Shown here: piece after piece, positions 1 to 10,998 of the stretch | How the letters are laid out: every line of letters begins with the position of its first letter | Numbering within the stretch: position 1 is the first letter of the stretch | Assembly: GCA_026724425.1 (NCBI GenBank) | Contig: JAIUCV010000004.1 | Span: 2,180,001 to 2,244,000, forward strand | Source of the DNA: Erythrophleum ivorense | Taxonomy: Eukaryota; Streptophyta; Magnoliopsida; Fabales; Fabaceae | Reading direction: 5' to 3' | Length of the DNA: 64,000 nucleotides | Notes under the pieces: model-generated | Databases searched by the model: none | Seen by the model: the letters and a program-made list of their open reading frames with translations, nothing else | What the model was told of the DNA's origin: nothing | Made by a program: the position numbers and the translations under genes

Positions 1-1994
1 TCAAGTTTAAATTTCTATCATTTTTTATATGTTTTCAAAGAGTTTATGAGTTTTTATTATTATTTAAATAATATAATCCAAAAATCAATAATCACTTTCA
101 CTGTCATAACTTTTAAAAACAATTATATTTCTAACCAATTGCCTAGTATTTTCTTTTTAGACGCCTAATTGTTTCGAGTTGTCATTAGTCAACTAATGAA
201 AAACTATCAATTGATTGATGGCTTTCCATCAAATGGCTAATATCTTTCAGAGGTATCCTTCTTTCTTACAAAGGTGAAGCAGTTGAATGATTATTGTCGA
301 TTAATAGAATGGTCGTTTTATAGGCATATTTTTGTAAATTATTTCTAGTATGTTATATTTTTTTTTTCACTTTTTATCTGTATATTTTATTTTATTTGTT
401 TAATATAAAGGAGGCCTAATGGGTAGGCCTCTAGAGAAGTAGGGTAAAAAAGATCGACTTAATATCAATGTCAAGCTCATTTTGATTTTATATTTTGTAG
501 TTTTTTTCATGAGTATTTTTATACTCTTTAAGTGTGAGACTAATCTCCCTCAAGGATTTGGGTTTGTCCTCTTAAATATTTTTTTACAACCCTAACCCCT
601 GATATCGGATAAACCCCATAACTGATAAATTCAAGTTTATTTACTGAGTTATATTTTACTATTTGAACTATGGTTTAACGATGTAACTTGAGCTCCTTAA
701 TCTTCAATTTGTCTTGACGAATTATTTCCTTTTGTTTATAATTTATTGTAAAACTGATTCTTTAAATTTTTGTTAAAAATAATTTAATAATTTTTAGCAG
801 GTTATTAGGGCTTATATACTTCATTAATCACTAAAATTTTGTAGTTAAATTAATTTATAATATTATTTATAGAATTTATACATTTATAATATTATTTATA
901 GAATTTATACATATATTTAGCTTATTTTTAAAAGTTCATAATCAAAGTTTCACAATTTGTCATAATAAATGCTAAGAAAACCTCATTATTAAATTTTAAA
1001 GGCAAACGGTTCTTATAAATAATTTTGAACCTAATTATTTCTATCAACATTTTAGACATATAAATGTTTCTAGCATCCAAATATAAATTAGATTATTTCT
1101 AAATTATACATATGATAATAGACCTTATTAAATAAACTTTTCTCAAATAATTATTTATTTAATGACCCGTATGGTTTGAATTTCATTTTGTTTTTGGCCA
1201 ATGAATTTGATTAGTATGTTTTGTAAAATATTAAAAATTTTTAAATGATTGATTCTTTTAAAAAAATTAAATATAATTTTTATATCATTATTATCAAGTT
1301 ACTTAATAAAAATATAACTAATGTATAATTTTTAAAACTAAACATATAATTTTTATAACTTAATATTATATAATTAAATTTTAAAATAATTTTTCTATAT
1401 ATATTATATTTTTATTAAAATATTTGATAGTAAAAATATAAAAAATTATACTTAAATCTGATTTTTTTAATAACTGCTTAAAAGACCAAATTTATTTAAA
1501 GTTTCTTATATTTTTACTATTATATTCTTTAATCAAAACATAATAAATATATAATATTTTAATAATAAAATGATAAATATATAATTTAATTAAAAATTAT
1601 ATAATTATTTGTAAAAGTTATAAATTTTCATATTTTTTTAAATATTATACATATATTATATGCTAATTAGAAAATTTCACAACAAAAATATAAGTGGATT
1701 CAAGTGTTTTTCCAATCTTGATGTGGTGGAACTGTAATTTTTGTTACGAAAATGGGTCGATTTGTCATTTTGTAAAACCTAAGCGTAGCTAAATCGAGTG
1801 TGGTTTAGCTAAAAAGAAAAACATCTGCCCATATTTGCTTCGTAAACTGAACCAAAAAACACGACGTAATCGTCCGCGTCCGGAAGAAACTTGGAACCTC
1901 TAAGCTTCATATTCCTCCATCTTCACAGAGACCAGCTGCACGATACAAATCGGTTAAGAAAAGATCAAGGGGGTCTTTGACATAAATTCCCAGA
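1..1994. other. AT-rich spacer and upstream region of the hnRNP-like gene
   Basis: No coding region is supported here. The sequence is strongly AT-rich up to about 1690. It then becomes more mixed for the last 300 bases before the start codon at 1995, which is where a promoter and 5' untranslated region would lie. A 29-bp tandem duplication sits at 855-912. I could not pick out a convincing TATA box. Confidence 0.6.
855..912. repeat. 29-bp tandem duplication
   Basis: Two adjacent identical 29-bp units (855-883 and 884-912), each starting TTATAATATTA and ending TTTATACAT. It lies in AT-rich spacer and looks like simple slippage or a local duplication. Confidence 0.85.
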
Positions 1995-4900
1995 ATGTAC
2001 TACAGAGGGTAAGAGGCTTCTGCTGCAACCTCGTATTTTATTGCTTGGTTCCTAAATTTGTTTTTTTCACTTTTTGTTTGTTTGATTTTCTAATTGGGAT
2101 TGTGACTTTTCATTTTCTCTCCGTCGTTGGTGTAAATCATGGGTTGTTGTCAATAGTTCATGTAATAGATTGTAGTTCTATGGCTGATTCTCTTGGCCAA
2201 CCTCGTTTCATCACTTTGGGAATTTCCTTTGTTGAAGACAAAGTTTTGTTCTGTCTATGAAGCTGCCCTCAAGTTGACACTTATGGAGTCTTAATTTTTT
2301 CCATTCTCTTTTTCTTATGGGTAAATCTTTTAATATTGAACTTTTTTTTTGTTTTTTTATTTTTTATTTTTGGGTAAAATTAGGATTGGTTACTAGTATT
2401 GTTCGAAATTGTCTCTGCCAAGAAACTCAACCTTGCGTGAGTTATACCATTAAATTTTCAAAAAAAGAAAAATGTTCATAGCATATTTTTTTCTTTAAGG
2501 CTTACTAGGAGTTTTTTTTTTTTGGTGGGGGGGGGGGTGCGGGATAGTTTGAACATTTTAACCATTGATTGTACGTTCAAAAGCTAATGGAGTGGGGTGA
2601 GTCAGGATGGTTTGGAGATCATCCTAAACCATCTCGTACTCCAATTTTCAAACCCCTCCAAATTTGGGGGTTTAGGATAGTTTGGGTTCTTTGTAAGTTT
2701 TCATTTCCTTTTTTAACCCTCTCCCACTGGTCCCTCCCTTTTTTTTTAAGTTAACCTCACAAAGATAATATTGAAAATTTCATCCTTCAAAACCACTCCA
2801 CCTCATTTGTGATATTGTAACATCCTATTAGTGGGGAGTGAGATGCTATCCATTTTTTCATTAAACTTCTAATCAATGGAGTGGGTTGTCTCGTCCACCC
2901 AACTCAACACCACTCCTCCCCAGCCCGTCCCACCCCTCCCCCCTCTTCAAAAGTCCTAATCAAGCCCTTAGTTAATTCAAGTACCTATTGGTAAAATGAA
3001 CCGGGTTAGTTTACAAGGAAGCACCATCTCAATGGTGTTAAGAGTAGTTGTAGCAATTTAGGCATGGACCTCTGTAGCTTTTTATATATTTAGTAAGAAA
3101 ACAGGTATATCTGTAATATGTTAATTAGCTTGACTTGAAATTAGTTACTCTGTTAAATGGAATGCTGGGAGGGAATACAACCTCTGTTTTCATTTAATTG
3201 GGTTGTAAGCTGGGAAAAAAACTTCTTAGTCATAAGATGCGTTCTTAAGTTTAACCTAGAAGAGGTAATTAAAGGCATGTTAATTGTAGCCTGCATCTAA
3301 TGTATTTTACTGATTCTGTTTTTATCCTAAACCTAAAGTATATACTTCTTTCCACCTCTCCCAAATGTTTAAATGTTGAAATTCAACTCTGATTTCCTCA
3401 TTTATGACTTGAAATTCAAATCTGATCTTTTCATTTATAACCTAATTAAGCACATGTTTTATGTGAAACATTTGGTTTATTTTTTAAAAAAGTCAGACCT
3501 ATAATTTCCTTTTTTAGCTAGCCTTTATTTCTGTATCTATGTAGCTTTTATTTTTGCCATTTATGCTTGCTTAATTCATGGAATCCACTGGCAGAATTGT
3601 TGCCTGAGATCTATATATATAGCTTCTTTCATTCTAAAGAATTAAGAAATCAGAACATCATTTCTCTGATTTTCTTCATGGTATCATAGTGTACAAGGCC
3701 TGAAATAAAAAATATGTTGGTAGCTAGTGTGAAAAAATCATACGTTAGTGGTTAGCATGAAGCATGAGAAAGCCAGGACCTCTATCTTATAAAATGTGAG
3801 GTGAGGATGTCCAAAACCAAGACCCTTGCTACAAAGAGTGGGGTGAGGAAGAAAAAAAAGATCATGGAGATTCTGTAGCAAGGAGTAAAGAAGAAAACAA
3901 CAGAGTCAAAAACCAAAATAATAATTAAAAAAAGATCAATGAGGAAGGAGATTGACCATGTTAGTTCCAAACTGTTTTTAGCTTAAGGGGGAGTGTTGAA
4001 ATTCAACTTTGATATCGTCATTTATGACTTAAAAAGTAAATATGATTTTTTTTTCATTTTTGGCCTAATTAAGCACATGTTTTATGTGAAGCATGTGGTT
4101 TATTTTTGAAAAAAGTTAAAACTGTAGTTCCTTTTTTTAGCTAGCCTTTATTTCTGAATTTATTTAGCTTTTATTTTTGTCATTTATGCTTGCTTAATTC
4201 ATGGGATCCCTTGGCAGACTTATTAGCTTCTTCCATTATGAAGAATTGTGAAATCAGAACATCATTTCTATAATTTTCTTCATTAAATGGAAAAATAATT
4301 TTATTTGGAATTAGATCATGCCCAATGTTGAGCAAAATTCCCTCCTAAGAAAGTTTTGTTGTTATGTGAATAATGTCTTCTTGGGATAGTATCTACTAGC
4401 CGGGTTTGACATATGATAGTGGCCTATATATCTTGGTGGTGTCATGGAGAGGGATTTGCTGAAATTTTGTGGATGCTTAAGGAAAATTTATGATTTTTAA
4501 GGTTTAGAAAAGGGTAGACTATTATAGTACAGTATTTAAAACATGCTTGGTGTCTTGGGATTAAAAAAGAAATAGTAAATTGGTATGATTGGAGGCTTCA
4601 ACTTGGCAAGAGGTAGTTGTTTTTAGGCTAATTATACTTTAGGATTCTAATAATGTAGTTTGTTGTCATACCACACCTTTTGTTTGTTGAATCTGGTGAT
4701 GAAACCAGATAAGAATTAGTGGGGTTTTGGTAAGAATGTTCCATACTTAGTTTCCTTTGTTGTTCTTGATCCTAGCAATATGAACCTCTTCTTGCAAATC
4801 TATAATAAAAATAAGATGGTGATAAAAAGTAATACGCTAAAATAGTTCATGACGAAGACCAAGGTAGTGTGGGATGCCAAAGTCCTACATTAAATAATAT

Positions 4901-7900
4901 GAAATACTTAATGGGATGTTTAAGTAGAGTGATTCTCCTATCTCAATAGCTAACTTTTGAAGGACCTTGCTTGGGTGCCTATCAATTGGTATCAGAATTG
5001 GTGGTTGGTAGCTCTGAAAAAGATGACCTGTGGAGGGTTCTAATTGGCCAAGGGTTCTAACCGGTGGAAGGTCGAGTGAAGTGTCACCGAGTGTAGCTAT
5101 CAGGACGTCGACTTTCCAAGAGTAGTCAATTAATGGAGACTAAAAGTAGTATGGAATGCCAAACTCCTGCATTGAGTAGTAAGGGATACTCAATGAGGGA
5201 CTTAAGTAGGGTGGTTCTCCCACCTTAATAGCTAGCTTTTTTGGAGGGGTGTCCTCATCTTACTTGGGTGCCCATCAGTTAATGAGGAAGACTTTATCTT
5301 ATTATTTCCTTTCTTGCATCTTGCCTCCAAATGTAATGATAGAGATTTAAGTTTGCTCATTGCTAATAGTTTCAATATTACTCATTAAGTCATGTAAACA
5401 GAAGCATCTTCCTTTTTCATTGTTGTCAACCATCCACTTTCTACCTGATTTTGAAAGTTTCATTTATGGATATCAACTTTATTCTAAGATAAACTATTTT
5501 AAGAATACTGTTATATAATTGTCTGTATATACATTTCTCTCAAGGATATTGCAATCCAAACTTTGGTAGAGACATGTCCTTGGGGAGATGAAACTATAAA
5601 CCATTGGGCTTTTTCTATGATATTGATGATTTGGTGTGTAGCTATTACATCTAGGAAAATACTGGGAACCTATGCAATTATAGGATAGTACTACTCACTA
5701 AGAAAACATGTACACTATCAGGAACTCCTAGCAATTCTGGAATACCTAGGTGAAGTTTCCAGGATGGTTAAGGTATGCCCTTGACATTTCAGGGGTGATG
5801 TCAAACATTCTAGTTTTGTCAAGAAGTTGGTAGTTTCTACTTTTGAGTTATTACAAATTAAAATTGGCTGTTCATTTAGGCAGGACTGGAGCATTTGAGG
5901 TACTGATATGGATTTTTCATGAAACAACTATTGAAGAAGCAAATACCATCTTCCTCTTTTAGGAAAATAATGGGAGGAAAAGAAAATGAAGGCAGTGAAA
6001 ATAAGAGGAAGGAAAATGAACAAGTAAATTGTATTATTCTTCTATCTTGTTTGGATGCCATTTAAATGAGAGGAATGAAAATGAAGGTTTATAGGAGGAT
6101 ACTTGTATTATTTAGGATTACTACAAGCTTGTGTCCTAATTTTATTTTCACTATCTCTTAATTTTTGGAGATATTGATTTTGATAGGTTTTAAGGTTAGA
6201 TTATCTCCACGTTTACATTCCTATCATGTTGCCCTTGGCTTCCCAAAGAAGGTAAAATGTAATATTCTCATCTGAAATTACTTTCCTGTCATAGATGCTC
6301 CCCCCCTTTTTACCTATTCCTAACAAAGGGTAATCAATCAGGTAATTAATGCTGAATCTTGATGATCACTGAGTTTTTTTTTTTTTGACATGTCATATGT
6401 GGGATGATCCCAATTTAATGATCAGTAGGTTCATTAATAACTTTGTTGCTGAAACTAATAGAAGGATATTCTGTGTTGTCACGCACAACTCCCAAGTGCC
6501 TTGGGATTTCTACCTTAAACCTTCAATGGCAAATGCTATCCTTAATTTATGTATTCTAGGCATCATAGTTTGCAGTTGAGAAGCCCATCGGTTTAGGATT
6601 ATTGCTTTGAAGAGGTCTGATGTGGTATATTGACTCTGATTTCTTCTTTTCTTTTTTGTGGGAGATGGATGTCTTCCTCTGGATATTTTCATGGATCTGA
6701 CTGCATGTCTGAACTCCTTTCTATGGCAATAAAGGTCATTTAGCATTATCTTGTTTGACAGTTTGACCCTACTTTAGCCATGTCAGATGTTTGCTGAACT
6801 CACTATATAAAGTAGGGTGTTTTCTTTATACCTGATCCTCTAGATGGTTACATGTGCTTCATGAAGATAATGTCAAGGCATGGGAAAATAAGTTTAAACT
6901 GTGTTTGGATGAAAAGATATTTTACTATGTTTACCAGCTTCAATGTATAGAAATGCCAGAAGAATAGTTGACGCTTGTCATTTTAAAAGTAAGGTGTTTT
7001 TCTTACACTAGATAGCTAATGGCTTCAACTCTACTACTATAACATACTTCAGAGAAATCATCGTAGATAGACAGTTGTTATGAGTCCCAGTTCAAGGAGT
7101 CTTCTTGAGGAGGGAGGGCTTATAAGTCTGTGGCTTTCTCCCATTTGTATGGGTTCTTCACTTGGAGTTATAATCACAACATTAGTATCAAAGCTTAACG
7201 TAGAGGGACTGAGAGGCAGGGCAAGCGAGAGGGGTGCAATGACTTGAGCTTGAGCCGCTGCAGCCATGGGCGCTCAAATGGGGGAGGGCTATTGTTACGA
7301 GTCCCACATTGAGTAGTTTTCCTAAGGAGGGAGGGCTTACAGGTCTGGGGAATTCTCCCACCTAATGGACTAGTCTTTTGGGACAGGCTCTTCTCTTGGA
7401 CTTATGCTCGCAACAACAATGATTGATGTTTCAAAGATTCAATTGGCATCCAAACATTCAAAATATGTTAGACTTCCTGTTTAACATATTTTGAGGTTTT
7501 TCATAGACAATAATGGGCTTATAAAGTATTTAATACTGGGTAGAGTACATATTTTTTTTTCAGCTCTAATCTTGTATTGTGTTTCAGTATTAATATACCA
7601 AATTCTAAATCCTACACTTTCCTCCCTGCACCTTTTCCCAAAGTTTGAAACTATCGAGGTGGTTGTTAATGTTAAACATTTTTTTTTAGGGGTGTGTGTG
7701 TGTGTGTGTGTTTTGGTGTTTTTTTTTCTTTGGTTTTTTTGGGGGGGGGGGGGTGCGGTTCATGGACCACTCACAGGACCACTCCATCATTCATATGTTT
7801 AATGAGAAAAAAAAAATGGTAGTCCACTTCTCATTGTTTGGAAGTTACAATGGCAAGTAATTAAAAGAGTGGGGTGGGTTAGAAGTATAAACTTCCAATA

Positions 7901-10900
7901 TTTCTCTTAGGTGTCATTTCCTTCAATGCATGGCAAGTGTAAAATAGTAAATGAACAAAAATGGGGCTTTGGAAATTGAGGTTTGAGACGGGAAGGAAGG
8001 GTTTGGGAGCCCATCATTACCCTCCCCACTTCATTAATTTTGAAACATAAAAACAACGGTTTAGGTTACCCTCCCTCCCCATTCCATCAAAACATACAAA
8101 CCCTTTGCTCCCACCTCAATCTTCATAGAAGATTTCCAAGCTGAGGAGAAAGCCATAAACAACCATGAACATTTTCCTATCTCTCTCTCACCTTTGATTT
8201 CACCTGCTTCCTTTCCTAAAATGCATAACAAAAGACATATTTTCCTTTTACATCATGGCTTTTCCTATGTAATAAAGGAACCCAGAGTCACTGAATTAGA
8301 GCGGCCTTTACCTATCCCAAGGTAGAGCACCTCAGGTTCACCATAGGTGAGAAGAATTCAAGTCAAATTGGATATAGTCTATATGAGATTTATTGAAAGG
8401 TTTCATGTCATTTTGGCTCTCATCATACCATTGGAAGAAAGGGGTGTTCCATTGGTTTCTTTTTGGGTAGAGCCTCTTCTACAGTTAAATAAAGAAGAGT
8501 AATGGACGTTGTGAGACCTTGGCACTTCTTAGTTTATGAGGTTGTTAGAATTCAAGATAGTGTTTTCATTTAGTGTAATGGATCCAGAGGGATTTCTTGA
8601 AGCATGTTGTACGAGTAGTTAAGACTGATTGAAATATTTGATATAAGCGAGTTTTATCCTAAATTTAGGTTTTTTTTTTTAATCGGAATTATAGGGCCTG
8701 TTTGATTTGATTCTGCAGAACAATTTTTTTGTTTTCAAGAACAAAAAAATAAAAAAATCTGTTTGATAATGTGTTTTTAATGAAGTGTTTTGTAAAACAA
8801 AAAAACAAAATTTTGTTTTCAAAAACAAAAAACTCAGAACACTTTTTAAGTGTTCTGTAATTTTTGTTCTACAAAATCAGGTAAAAAACAAAAAATAATT
8901 ACTTTTCAAAATAATGATTCAAACAGATTTTTTAATTTTTTTGTTCTCAAAAACTTGTTCTTGAAAACATATGTTTTGAAAACATTAAAACAAAAACAAT
9001 TTCAAACAGACCCATAATGTTCCTTCCCGGAGATTACTTTTCTCATCAAGTTTTGCATGATCTTCAATGCAAAAGCAATTCTTACAACAGAATTACTTAA
9101 AAAAAATCCTTAATCAAATGCTTTATAAGCTTTTTTTTTTGGGGTAATTGAACTGTGAAATAAATGAATATGGTTATTAAAGTGATATATATAGTTATTT
9201 ACTTGTATGTGTAATTATTATTTGAATTTTGAACCACCTTTGTCAATAAATAAGCACAGTTTGGTCCTTTTGTGAGTATATTTCTCAGGTCCTTTTTATA
9301 AATGCAAATAGGTTGTTGGTCTTCTTGATTGATTTTCCCTTTATATTAGGCCTACATAGGGAGGTCTGTCTATTTTAGCTGTTAGATATCAGTAAGGAGT
9401 GCCAAATAAAGCAATTGATACTGTTACAGTCTTACACCTACTATTTCTATTTCAAAGCCTTCTGATTGTTAATCCCATGAGCTCTGATAAATTTGAGAGT
9501 GTATATATTTTGTCCTGGCCTAGTCTTACTTTCAAGTCTACATTGCCATTGATGTAATGAATTTCTTGCTTCAATTTGTCTTTAATGTCAAATTGATATG
9601 TAAATATCTCGCAGAACAATAAATTTTTTATTTAGAGGTTATTTAGAGGAGCATGATTAATTTGGTGATAGGATTTTTACTTCCCTCTCAATTGATATGA
9701 ATTCTGTATCTCATAAATGGCCACATGGTTCAGTGACTAAAATTTAAAGTTGATCAAGAAAACCAAGTGTCGGCAGAAATTTTTTAATGGCATAAATATC
9801 TGGGAGCCCAAAAACTGGAAAAACGTGGAGTCATGGACTGACTAAGAAGCCTAATGTTGGAACCAAGTAGATGATCTAACCACCCAAGAAAATTCTTGGT
9901 GTAGCTGACTGTAAAAATTGCACACAGTGGACCTACTTAGAATGGTGGAGCGGCCAAAGGGTAAAATAAAGAAAGTTCTGGAAGATGACAACCTAGCCAA
10001 GATTAATAGGAGATATAAATCTCTGGTGTTCTCAGGAAATATGATGTCCCTGAACGATAATGTAGCCGTATTATCTTGAGGAAGTACTTGCTGGGGAGCA
10101 TCAAATCTGTTGCCAAACTAGCTTTTGAAGCATTCAAAGAGCCAAATTCTGTTTCTTTGAATAAAAATTTTTTCATTGGTTTAGTAATGAGTTTCTCATT
10201 TTTTTTTTCCTGGTTGTTGGTGAGTGATGTAGTAAATTTGCTGATGGTGGTGATGGGCGTGAAATGGCTGCAAAACGTCAACGAATTGTTGATCCAGGAT
10301 CATCATTCTATGGGACTTCCCCTGGTTCTAGTTTTATGTACAATCCACCTCCATATGGATATGTCAACCAACCTCCACCTTTCCCTGTTGTTCGTCTGCG
10401 AGGCCTACCCTTTGACTGCACTGAAACTGATGTTGCTGAGTTCTTCCATGGTCTAGACGTAGTCGATGTCCTTTTTGTTCACAAAGGTGGCAAGTTCACT
10501 GGGGAGGGCTTCTGTGTTCTGGGGTACCCTCTTCAAGTTGACTTTGCTCTTCAGAGAAACCGGCAGAACATGGGTAGGAGATATGTGGAGGTTTTCAGAA
10601 GTAAGAGGCAGGAATACTACAAGGCAATTGCAAATGAAGTTTCCGAAGCCCGTGGGGGTGGTTCACCGCGTCGGAGTACTTCGAGGGCTAAATCCTATGA
10701 CGAAGGAAAAGATTCAGCTGAGCATACTGGGGTATTGCGACTGAGAGGATTGCCGTTTTCTGCTAGTAAGGATGACATAATGGAGTTCTTTAAGGATTTT
10801 GTGCTGTCAGAGGATTCTATTCATATTGTGATGAATTCAGAGGGGAGACCTTCTGGGGAAGCTTATGTGGAATTCGCAAGTGCTGAAGATTCAAAAGCAG

Positions 10901-10998
10901 CAATGGCAAAGGACAGGATGACACTCGGGAGTCGCTACATCGAGTTGTTTCCTTCATCACAGCGAGAGATGGATGAAGCAGTTTCAAGAGGGCGGTGA
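1995..10998 (+). CDS. hnRNP H/F-like RNA-binding protein with two quasi-RRM domains
   Basis: Nuclear RNA-binding protein, probably a splicing or RNA-processing regulator, by family. Coding exons are 1995-2008 and 10233-10998. The first encodes MYYRG and splits the glycine codon at GG|gtaagag. The second resumes with T after an AG acceptor and reads KFADGGDGRE before an internal Met at 10264. The product is 259 residues. Two quasi-RRMs are visible, at about residues 57-135 and 170-250, each opening with the RLRGLPF signature typical of hnRNP H/F and ESRP proteins. A proline/tyrosine-rich N-terminus and a serine/arginine/glycine linker surround them. The closest remembered relative is Arabidopsis AT3G20890, which shares the MYYRGK-type start; this supports the long intron. 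If the upstream exon were not used, translation could start at 10264 and give 244 residues. The frame is intact. Confidence 0.88.
2498..2967. mobile_element. Tourist/Harbinger-like MITE in intron 1
   Basis: Imperfect terminal inverted repeats: the left end reads AGGCTTACTAGGAGTTTT and the reverse complement of the right end reads GGGCTTGATTAGGACTTTT. The element is flanked by TTA at 2495-2497 and 2968-2970, the target duplication expected for PIF/Harbinger elements. About 470 bp, no coding capacity, with an internal T/G homopolymer tract near 2510-2538. Superfamily assignment is inference from TSD length. Confidence 0.6.
3374..4283 (+). mobile_element. Non-autonomous short LTR retrotransposon (TRIM-like)
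   Basis: Left LTR 3374-3678 and right LTR 3994-4283, both starting TGTTGAAATTC and ending TTTTCTTCA. Directly after the left LTR is a primer-binding site, TGGTATCATAG at 3679, one mismatch from the plant initiator-Met tRNA site. Directly before the right LTR is a polypurine tract, AAGGGGGAG at 3985-3993. Perfect 5-bp target duplications TTAAA flank it (3369-3373, 4284-4288). The internal region is only 315 bp and has no gag or pol, so it must have been mobilised in trans. The LTRs differ by many substitutions and a gap of about 15 bp, so the insertion is old. Confidence 0.9.
4850..5277 (+). mobile_element. TRIM element, family A, copy 1
   Basis: Left LTR 4850-4984 (starts TGACGAAGACC, ends CTATCA) and right LTR 5131-5277 (ends CCCATCA). 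The sequence after the left LTR, ATTGGTATCAGAATTGG at 4985, is a Met-tRNA-type primer-binding site. The internal region is 146 bp. Flanks are GTTCA (4845-4849) and GTTAA (5278-5282), a 5-bp target duplication with one mismatch. The element resembles the one at 28319-28752 along its whole length. Confidence 0.87.
7076..7415 (+). mobile_element. TRIM element, family B
   Basis: Left LTR 7076-7181 and right LTR 7293-7415, starting TGTTATGAGTCCC and TGTTACGAGTCCC and ending CACAACA and CGCAACA. A degenerate primer-binding site, TTAGTATCAAAGC, follows the left LTR, and a purine-rich AATGGGGGAGGG lies just before the right LTR. Flanks are ACAGT (7071-7075) and ACAAT (7416-7420). At 340 bp in total it is among the smallest elements that can still be called a TRIM. 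Confidence 0.85.
8694..9013. mobile_element. MITE with GGGCCTGTTTGA ends
   Basis: The left end reads GGGCCTGTTTGA and the right end reads TCAAACAGACCC, a 12-bp terminal inverted repeat with one mismatch. The interior is rich in AAACAAAAA and TTTTTGTTTT tracts that fold back on each other. ATA flanks both sides (8691-8693 and 9014-9016), compatible with a 3-bp target duplication. No coding capacity; superfamily not certain. Confidence 0.75.

Larger units (their letters stand above)
2009..10232 (+). other. 8.2-kb first intron, a transposon landing zone
   Basis: The intron is bounded by GTAAGAG and TGATGTAG. It holds a MITE at 2498-2967, a short LTR element at 3374-4283, two TRIMs at 4850-5277 and 7076-7415, and a MITE at 8694-9013. 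A further region at about 7680-8120 has a (GT)n run, a T/G homopolymer and C-rich stretches but no clear ends. The rest, including about 5280-7070, shows only short open frames without recognisable protein similarity, and I read it as non-coding. An 8-kb intron is very long for a plant gene. Confidence 0.8.

Noticed and set aside
4850..5277. Cassandra-type TRIM carrying a 5S rRNA promoter in its LTR
   Set aside because: I looked for 5S box A/C-like sequence in the LTRs and saw none; the LTRs do not resemble Cassandra.
7491..7802. Open frame with a Val/Cys then Phe then Gly run
   Set aside because: It is produced by a (GT)n repeat and a T(n)G(n) tract in intron 1.
10076..10456. A 126-residue open frame over the start of the hnRNP-like exon
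   Set aside because: It begins in intron 1 and reads the real exon in the wrong frame; the RLRGLPF motif lies in the other frame.
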